Source: a virus. From it: 20,045 bases of DNA. The number at the start of each line of letters is the position of its first letter. Within the stretch, counting starts at the first letter, position 1. The translations under genes were made by a program, and so were the position numbers. This document shows positions 15,135 to 20,045 of the stretch, piece after piece. Location of the stretch: IMG/VR virus record IMGVR_UViG_3300035162_001786, positions 1-20,045 of that record. One strand, given 5' to 3'. The notes below the pieces were generated by a model. It saw only the letters and a program-made list of their open reading frames with translations. It had not been told where the DNA came from and made no database searches.

Positions 15135-15889
15135 CCGATTACGAAAGTATATCCTGCTCCGCCTGCAACTGCTGTTGCTACTTCTTGCTCTAGCTTTTCC
15201 ATTTCTTGCATTGCTTCGTTCTTTAGCGCATCGCCGTTTAACTGACCGCCACCTTGTGGCCCTGCAATAGTAGCAAATTTACTACGTGCTTCGCCTAGCA
15301 TATACTTACAAGTTGCTACAGTATAATCTTTAATCCACTGTTTTGCAAGATAATCGTCCATAATTTGTTCATCCGGGCGATAATTATAACAAAGTAACAT
15401 TAGTGTTTCTTCTGCTCTTGTGCGCTGTAGTACTGTAAGTTTTTTAGTTGTTGAATTCCATTTAAATTCAATATACGAGCCAAACATTCTGCCTACTAAC
15501 TCTTGGTACTGACTAAACATATCGTATGTTGCTAGTCCGCCCATGTTTGAACTTGACAACAAATATGTGTTAGTGTATGCCATGTTAAATGGTTCGAACA
15601 ATGTGCCGCCGTCTCCGCCCCCGGAGCGTGAACCAATACTTCTACGGAAAATTTGACGTACTTCAACTACCTCATTAGGCAATGTATAAGTATTCTGGTC
15701 AATTACTGTCGGCAAGAAGAAATAACTTTCTTCAACTGAATTATCCGAGCGTTGTCTAAATCTAGTCAATGCCTTAGTTAAAGCTGTCTCGTAATGTACA
15801 GGATCTAATTCGACATCAACCATACCGCCACCTAACATAGCGTACACATAGTCAAATATCTCTTGTTTTTTAGTTTGTAATGTTGCCAT
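15131..15889 (-). CDS. gp13: Neck protein gp13
   Basis: A 252-aa head-completion/neck protein (T4 gp13: 309 aa), transcribed leftward from a late promoter at 15909-15915 with GGAGAACAATTAAC before the ATG. Marine-phage landmarks are LGGGMVDVELDPVHYETAL, RFRQRSDNSVEESYFFLP, EVRQIFRRSIGS, TYDMFSQYQELVGRMF, ARSKFATIAGPQGGG and a C-terminal GYTFVIG. Gp13 and gp14 together bind the portal after packaging and accept the tail. Here gp13 and gp14 are divergent rather than in one operon. Its stop overlaps the halogenase stop by four bases on opposite strands, with no visible terminator between. High confidence from remembered family sequences. Confidence 0.88.
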   Translation of the reverse strand: MATLQTKKQEIFDYVYAMLGGGMVDVELDPVHYETALTKALTRFRQRSDNSVEESYFFLPTVIDQNTYTLPNEVVEVRQIFRRSIGSRSGGGDGGTLFEPFNMAYTNTYLLSSSNMGGLATYDMFSQYQELVGRMFGSYIEFKWNSTTKKLTVLQRTRAEETLMLLCYNYRPDEQIMDDYLAKQWIKDYTVATCKYMLGEARSKFATIAGPQGGGQLNGDALKNEAMQEMEKLEQEVATAVAGGAGYTFVIG

Positions 15890-15908
15890 GTTAATTGTTC
15901 TCCATTAG

Positions 15909-15940
15909 TATTTATCGTATTAGTCAACTAACGATAAATA
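15909..15940. promoter_or_regulatory. Back-to-back late promoters for gp13 (minus) and gp14 (plus), within an inverted repeat
   Basis: The minus element is at 15909-15915 (gATAAATACTAATGG) and the plus element at 15934-15940 (CGATAAATATGTGTATG). The two halves are inverted copies: TATTTATCGT(AT)TAGT to the left and its reverse complement without the AT to the right, separated by two bases. They fire outward, so a single 32-base site launches both neck genes. For gp14, ATAAATA is five bases from the ATG at 15946; for gp13, +1 falls at the GGAGA ribosome site. Confidence 0.65.
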
Positions 15941-15945
15941 TGTGT

Positions 15946-17109
15946 ATGCCGAGACTTAGTTTATATAAACCAGAAAAGGGCAAAGACTTTAAATTCATAG
16001 ACAATCGCATCTATGAAATGTTCACCATGGGTGGAACCGATGTCTTTGTTCACAAGTATCTAGGACCAAAAAATCCTGATGAAGCAGACGCGACTGCTGA
16101 CCAGCCCCGTTACGATGCGGTTAAGGAAACTAATATACAAGATATGTTGTTTATGGAAAACAGGGATCGAAAATATGATCCCGACATTTACAGTATGCGA
16201 GGTATATATAATGTCCAAGACATAGATTTTAATATGAGCCAATTTGGTTTATTCCTATCTAACGATACAGTGTTTATGACTATACACATCTCTTCTAGTG
16301 TAAAAACATTAGGTAGAAAAATTATAAGTGGTGACGTAATTGAACTTCCTCACTTAAAAGACGAGTATGCACTTAACGATTATAGTGTTGCACTAAAACG
16401 CTTTTACGTTGTCGAAGACGTAAATAGAGCCGCAGAAGGATTTTCGCCTACTTGGTATCCGCATCTATATAGAGTAAAACTTAAACAGATAATGGATAGT
16501 CAAGAATACAAAGAAATATTAGATTTGCCAGCTGAAGAAGATGTACCGGGTGGCAACACATTACGAGACTTACTCAGTACATACGAGCATGAAATGCAAA
16601 TTAATAATGCTGTAGTTGCTCAAGCAGAAGCTGATGCAGCAAAATCAGGGTATGACACAAGTCATTTCTTTAGTCTTGCAACTGACGAAAACGGCGAAGT
16701 TGATCTAGTTACTGTAGACACTAACAGCCTTGATGCTAGTACTGCCAACGAATTAGCAGATAGAGTAATGCAAACGCCTAGTAGAGAAGGATATCAGGGA
16801 TACTTATTAGGTGACGGAATACCTGGCAACGGCGAAGCATTTGGTCATGGCATAACATTTCCTGGAGGTAGTATGGAAGGCGACTTTTTCTTAAGGACAG
16901 ATTTTATGCCTAATAGATTATTTAGAAATGACGGACAACGTTGGGTCAAGCAAGAAGATAAAGTACGCATGACGTTAACTAATACTGATACAAAAGCGAC
17001 CCAAAAAGGTACGTTTGTTAATAATACATCTACAAATACAATTGGTGGTGACACTGTACAAGAAAGACAGAGCTTATCAACAGCACTTAGACCTAAGGCA
17101 GATAACTAA
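15946..17109 (+). CDS. gp14: Neck protein gp14
   Basis: A 387-aa neck protein (T4 gp14 is 256 aa). I start at 15946: MPRLSLYKPEKGKDFKF is the conserved N terminus, and the ATG lies at the predicted +1 of the late promoter. An upstream ATG at 15940 overlaps the promoter element itself, and a longer frame from 15895 runs through both promoters. Further landmarks are MGGTDVFVHKYLGPK, VYRVKLKQI-like and LPAEEDVPGGNTLRDLLS, a C-terminal PSREGYQGYLLGDGIPGNGE, FLRTDFMPNRLFRNDGQRW and the terminal ERQSLSTALRPKADN. It acts with gp13 at the head-tail junction. Its stop shares one base with the gp15 ATG (TAATG). Confidence 0.88.
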   Translation: MPRLSLYKPEKGKDFKFIDNRIYEMFTMGGTDVFVHKYLGPKNPDEADATADQPRYDAVKETNIQDMLFMENRDRKYDPDIYSMRGIYNVQDIDFNMSQFGLFLSNDTVFMTIHISSSVKTLGRKIISGDVIELPHLKDEYALNDYSVALKRFYVVEDVNRAAEGFSPTWYPHLYRVKLKQIMDSQEYKEILDLPAEEDVPGGNTLRDLLSTYEHEMQINNAVVAQAEADAAKSGYDTSHFFSLATDENGEVDLVTVDTNSLDASTANELADRVMQTPSREGYQGYLLGDGIPGNGEAFGHGITFPGGSMEGDFFLRTDFMPNRLFRNDGQRWVKQEDKVRMTLTNTDTKATQKGTFVNNTSTNTIGGDTVQERQSLSTALRPKADN

Positions 17110-18572
17110 TGCAACATTTTTACGATGGCCAAATACGAAGATACATTACTCAAATAGTAAGACTTATGAGTAACTTTTCTTACCAAGACGGAGCAGGACA
17201 ATTAACACAAGTTCCTGTTATGTATGGAGATATTACACGCCAAGTAGGACATATTTTAAGAGACAACTCAGAAAATAAAATTCCAAGTGCTCCGAGGATG
17301 GCCGTATATATTACTGGTCTTGAAATGGATAGTGCGCGACTTAGTGATAGTAGCTATGTTAATAAAGTTAATATTAGAGAACGTGCGTATGATGCAGATG
17401 GAAAAGAATACTTAAACACCGAAGGCAAGAACTATACTGTAGAGCGATTGATGCCTACTCCATATACCCTTAGTGTTAATGTGGATTTATGGACATCAAA
17501 TACAGATCAAAAATTGCAACTAATGGAACAAATATTGATGTTGTTTAATCCTAGTCTTGAAATACAGACAACAGATAACTATATTGATTGGACTAGTCTT
17601 AGTGTTGTAAACTTAGCAAACATTGGGTTTAGTACACGAAGTATTCCTGTAGGAACTGAAACAGAAATAGATGTTGCACAACTAGGATTTACAACACCTA
17701 TATACATTTCTCCTCCTACAAAGGTAAAACGATTAGGAGTTGTTACTAGCATTGTTCAAAGCATTTACGACGAATCACGTGGCACTATTGAACTAGCGCA
17801 AAGTACACCAGAACTGCAATCATATGCAGATACTAGTGTTCCTAAAGCAGATATTAGAACAGGAGTGTTTGTTACGCCAACTGGCGAAATTGGAAGGCAA
17901 AATAATAATCTAGGCGCTATCAAAGATAACGCTACAAATGTAATTAATAACACGTTTAAAGATTATGGATTATTAGTAATGGGAACTTCAGCTAAACTTA
18001 TAAGGCGCGGCGTAGTTGGTAGCGTACAATGGGATGCATATATTAAAGCACTGCCAGAAATATTTGAACAAGGTATTACCGAAATACGGTTAAGTCGTAA
18101 AGACAGAACCACTGAAATTGCAGGCACAGTTGCTATAAACTCAACTAGCCCTACAGAACTAATTGTAAATTGGGACGTAGATACATTACCTAGTGATACA
18201 GTGTTTACTGGTCCAACTGGTGATGCAAATAAAATACACTACATTGTTGACCCTACTAAAACAAGTCCAGTAAATTTAAAAACATCAGGTTATAGATTCT
18301 TGTTATTAGATTCTGGTATCGGTGATGGCATCAATACAGACGGTGCCGACGATTGGAAAAATACAGACGGTACTGATTTTGTTGCAGGTGCTAACGATAT
18401 TGTTGAGTGGAATGGTACAGCATGGTCTGTAGTATTTGATTCTAGTACATACGTTGGCACAGCATATACTTCTAACTTAAATACCGGAGTACAATACAAG
18501 TGGGATAACGGCGAATGGATATTATCATTCGAAGGCGAATATCCAAATGGAACCTGGCGTTTGAAATTCTAG
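17109..18572 (+). CDS. gp15: Tail sheath stabilizer gp15
   Basis: Caps the tail tube and sheath at the head-proximal end (T4 gp15: 272 aa); here 487 aa. The N-terminal ~260 residues carry the typical FYDGQIRRYITQIVRLMSNF, VPVMYGDITRQVGHILRDNS, VNIRERAYDADGKEYLNTEG, NYTVERLMPTPYTLSVNVD and LMEQILMLFNPSLEIQTTDN. The C-terminal ~170 residues form an added beta-rich domain ending in WNGTAWSVVFDSS, YKWDNGEWILSFEGEYPNG and TWRLKF, a Trp-rich module I recall from marine-phage gp15 and structural proteins. It is translationally coupled to gp14 by a one-base TAATG overlap. The assignment is strong; the function of the extra domain is unknown. Confidence 0.88.
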   Translation: MQHFYDGQIRRYITQIVRLMSNFSYQDGAGQLTQVPVMYGDITRQVGHILRDNSENKIPSAPRMAVYITGLEMDSARLSDSSYVNKVNIRERAYDADGKEYLNTEGKNYTVERLMPTPYTLSVNVDLWTSNTDQKLQLMEQILMLFNPSLEIQTTDNYIDWTSLSVVNLANIGFSTRSIPVGTETEIDVAQLGFTTPIYISPPTKVKRLGVVTSIVQSIYDESRGTIELAQSTPELQSYADTSVPKADIRTGVFVTPTGEIGRQNNNLGAIKDNATNVINNTFKDYGLLVMGTSAKLIRRGVVGSVQWDAYIKALPEIFEQGITEIRLSRKDRTTEIAGTVAINSTSPTELIVNWDVDTLPSDTVFTGPTGDANKIHYIVDPTKTSPVNLKTSGYRFLLLDSGIGDGINTDGADDWKNTDGTDFVAGANDIVEWNGTAWSVVFDSSTYVGTAYTSNLNTGVQYKWDNGEWILSFEGEYPNGTWRLKF

Positions 18573-18585
18573 CATAATTATTTGT

Positions 18586-19014
18586 ATGGAAAAGATTATT
18601 TGCAGTGGCGCACTGTTCTATACATTAGATACTCATAGATTTTTATTTCTACATAGAACTAAAGGAAAACAAAATAACCTTTGGGGACTTGTAGGCGGTA
18701 CCAATGAAGGTGAAGAAACTCCGTGGGAAAGCCTACAGCGTGAAATTTCTGAAGAAATCGGTACTAGGAAGATTAAAAAAACTATACCTTTAGAAACGTT
18801 TGTTAGCAATGATGACAAGTTTCAATTTCATACATACTTGTGTCTTGTAGAAAACGAATTTATTCCTATACTCAACGACGAACATGATGGGTATGCATGG
18901 GTATCATTTTCAAAGTGGCCAAAGCCGTTACATCTTGGATTAAGAAACACACTGCAAAATAAAACTAACCTACTTAAATTAGAAACAGTATTCAAGCTAA
19001 TAGAGTTGATATGA
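18586..19014 (+). CDS. Nudix hydrolase
   Basis: A 142-aa enzyme expected to hydrolyse a nucleoside diphosphate linked to another moiety. The Nudix box is complete: Gly38-x5-Glu44-x7-Arg52-Glu53-Ile54-x-Glu56-Glu57-x-Gly59, with Thr60 in place of the usual final aliphatic residue. It is preceded by the strand-loop NNLWGLVGG. The C-terminal part (LHLGLRNTLQNK) is typical of phage Nudix proteins. The substrate is not predictable. It begins 13 bases after gp15 with no good ribosome site, so expression is probably low or coupled, and its stop overlaps the first ATG of the cupin gene (ATGA). It is carried on the late gp14-gp15 transcript as an accessory gene. Confidence 0.9.
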   Translation: MEKIICSGALFYTLDTHRFLFLHRTKGKQNNLWGLVGGTNEGEETPWESLQREISEEIGTRKIKKTIPLETFVSNDDKFQFHTYLCLVENEFIPILNDEHDGYAWVSFSKWPKPLHLGLRNTLQNKTNLLKLETVFKLIELI

Positions 19015-19025
19015 CGAAGGATAAT

Positions 19026-19379
19026 ATGCAAGATAAAGATAATATAAAACACACTCCGTTTGGCTATGAAATAACTTGGATTGCTGAAGAATCGTATGGT
19101 GGGAAAATTTTAGTATTTGACAAATTATCAAAAACAGACTTTTGGTTTAATAATAAAACTGAAAAGTCTTGGTTTGTTAATAATGGCTCGTTTGTTTTTA
19201 GATGGATAGATACTGCAACAGGACAGGTGTTTGAAAGAGAAGCATCTGAAGGGTTTGTGTTCACTGCAAAGCCTCTTGTTCCGTGTGCAATACAATGCAC
19301 TGTGCCTGGCAGTATAGCAGAAGTTAATAACGGAACCAATGACGATCATTTTATTGTTGTTAAGAAAGAAAGCTATTAA
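19026..19379 (+). CDS. Degenerate cupin-like protein
   Basis: I start at ATG 19026 (117 aa), preceded by AAGGATAAT; an ATG at 19011 overlaps the Nudix stop and is possible. The opening FGYEITWIAEESYGGKIL matches phage cupins of the mannose-6-phosphate-isomerase-like type (WGYEIIW..YVGKIL), and the beta-strand pattern of a single cupin barrel follows. However, the metal-binding His residues are replaced: DFWFNNKTEKSW stands where HxHxxE usually is, and LVPCAI where PHR usually is. It probably does not bind metal and may be structural or regulatory. Neighbours are Nudix upstream and a one-base overlap with the 85-aa gene. Family assignment is moderate; function unknown. Confidence 0.7.
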   Translation: MQDKDNIKHTPFGYEITWIAEESYGGKILVFDKLSKTDFWFNNKTEKSWFVNNGSFVFRWIDTATGQVFEREASEGFVFTAKPLVPCAIQCTVPGSIAEVNNGTNDDHFIVVKKESY

Positions 19380-19636
19380 TGAATTTACTAGACAGCCCTA
19401 AAGTACAAAAAGATCTACGCAACTATGAAAATGCAGTTAAAAAAATTGTTAATACTAATATAAAACAAGATTTTGAAAAGTTATTAATTGAATACAAGTT
19501 ACAAATAACAACAATTAATGATCTGCATAGTTCGTCAACTCCGGGTGAGATCAAGCCTAGTTCTATTCAAGAACATGTTAGAGGGTTAGGTCAGCTACGA
19601 AATAAATTAGATAAATTAGTAGTAGACTCGCGTTAA
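19379..19636 (+). CDS. Small helical phage protein, 85 aa
   Basis: ATG overlaps the cupin TAA by one base (TAATG). The protein is almost entirely helical and highly charged (KVQKDLRNYENAVKKIVN at the N terminus, ending GQLRNKLDKLVVD), with probable coiled-coil character. There is no transmembrane segment or catalytic motif, and I do not recognise the family. It closes the plus-strand gp14-gp15-Nudix-cupin series. Its stop TAA and the stop of the convergent structural gene share the palindrome TTAA (19633-19636), with no terminator visible. Confidence 0.75.
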   Translation: MNLLDSPKVQKDLRNYENAVKKIVNTNIKQDFEKLLIEYKLQITTINDLHSSSTPGEIKPSSIQEHVRGLGQLRNKLDKLVVDSR

Positions 19637-20045
19637 ATATTATCCATATTCTTGATCTTCATAGTTCCATACATAGCCGCATGTGATGTACATTGGTAAA
19701 CGTATGTAGTATTATTAGTAATAGAATCAGCTACACGCCAGTATAACATTCCGCTTGATTTACCCTGTGCATTTGAATCAAGTGACACAGTTCCGTCTGC
19801 AGCAACGTGTGCTAAATTACTAGTTAATCCAGTTAACGTATTGTCTTGTAGTTCAAAAGGATGTCCACCAATATCATCTAGATCAAATGCAATAGTAGTA
19901 CCAGTTAGTACTGTAATAGTAGGGTTATTGCCGCTGTAATGACTGTTAATTGTATATGCACTTGTACCTATGTTTCCCATTCTAAGTGTAGCAATAGCGT
20001 GTTCGTAAACATCATGCACGTCTATGCTTGCTGCTTGTATGTCTG
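19633..20045 (-). CDS. C-terminal end of a virion protein with a cupredoxin-like domain (cut by window edge)
   Basis: The frame continues without a stop to the right edge (before the first in-frame GTG at 20017-20019, upstream codons read DIQAASID), so this is the C terminus of a larger protein, not a 128-aa gene. The visible ~110 residues form a beta-rich domain: TITVLTGTTIAFDLDD, GGHPFELQD, MLYWRVADS, then TYVYQCTSHAAMYGTMKI. The last stretch has the type-1 copper pattern Cys-x2-His-x2-Met, and HPF supplies a fourth His, so all four plastocyanin-type ligands (His, Cys, His, Met) are present. I recall such domains at the ends of marine-phage tail or fibre structural proteins. Copper binding is inference; the convergent placement beside the gp15 group suggests a tail or baseplate component. 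Confidence 0.75.
   Translation of the reverse strand, partial: DIQAASIDVHDVYEHAIATLRMGNIGTSAYTINSHYSGNNPTITVLTGTTIAFDLDDIGGHPFELQDNTLTGLTSNLAHVAADGTVSLDSNAQGKSSGMLYWRVADSITNNTTYVYQCTSHAAMYGTMKIKNMDNI

Noticed and set aside
15895-15945. A longer N terminus for gp14 (start at 15895, or at 15940).
   Set aside because: Those codons run through both late promoters; MPRLSLYKPEKG at 15946 is the conserved start and lies at the predicted transcript +1.
20017-20019. A GTG start for a complete 128-aa gene near the right edge.
   Set aside because: The frame stays open upstream to the edge and the visible domain looks like a C terminus, so it is a partial larger gene.
1-20045. tRNA genes, integrase, attachment sites and insertion sequences.
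   Set aside because: Gaps between genes are at most about 110 bases, and none shows a cloverleaf, terminal repeats or transposase motif.

Overview
This is an AT-rich, tightly packed, mostly late-gene segment of a T4-like myovirus. The cyanophage/pelagiphage-type versions of the T4 virion genes (large terminase, tail sheath, tail tube, neck proteins, sheath stabilizer) and the phage halogenase point to a marine phage. No photosynthesis or other host-diagnostic gene is present, so the host (picocyanobacterium or SAR11-like bacterium) cannot be decided from this window.

Layout. From 12528 leftward to 1 the genes lie on the minus strand. In transcription order they are: gp18 tail sheath (very large), gp19 tail tube, a rho-independent terminator, a 421-aa structural protein, a 120-aa conserved protein, gp4 head completion protein, gp16 small terminase, a 187-aa protein with a capsid-targeting-like N terminus, a 912-aa mosaic virion protein (peptidoglycan-binding-like and annexin-like domains), a 116-aa protein, gp17 large terminase, and a conserved phage protein cut off by the left edge. 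Between 12.6 and 15.1 kb lies a mixed-strand island: a plus-strand Zn-ribbon/HNH-like protein, minus-strand gp1 dNMP kinase, and a plus-strand flavin-dependent halogenase. From 15.1 kb rightward the neck genes gp13 (minus) and gp14 (plus) diverge from a back-to-back promoter. gp14 is followed on the plus strand by gp15, a Nudix hydrolase, a degenerate cupin and a small helical protein. A minus-strand structural protein whose visible C terminus is a cupredoxin-like domain enters from the right edge.

Regulation. I found eight copies of ATAAATA, the core of the T4 late-promoter -10 element. Each sits just upstream of a structural gene in the right orientation, and seven are preceded by G. If the start site lies where it does in T4, three of the eight transcripts begin exactly at the A of ATG and would be leaderless; the other five have short leaders with a Shine-Dalgarno sequence. 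By contrast gp1 has a consensus host sigma70 promoter (TTGACA, 17 bp, TATAAT), and that promoter overlaps the start of the halogenase gene.

How the genes work together. gp16 and gp17 package DNA and gp4 finishes the head. gp13 and gp14 close the neck, gp18 and gp19 form the contractile tail, and gp15 caps it. The 187-aa and 912-aa proteins may be head-internal or virion-associated. gp1, the halogenase, Nudix and cupin proteins are metabolic or accessory functions placed inside the structural cluster. Identifications rest on remembered family sequences and motifs read by eye, not on database searches.
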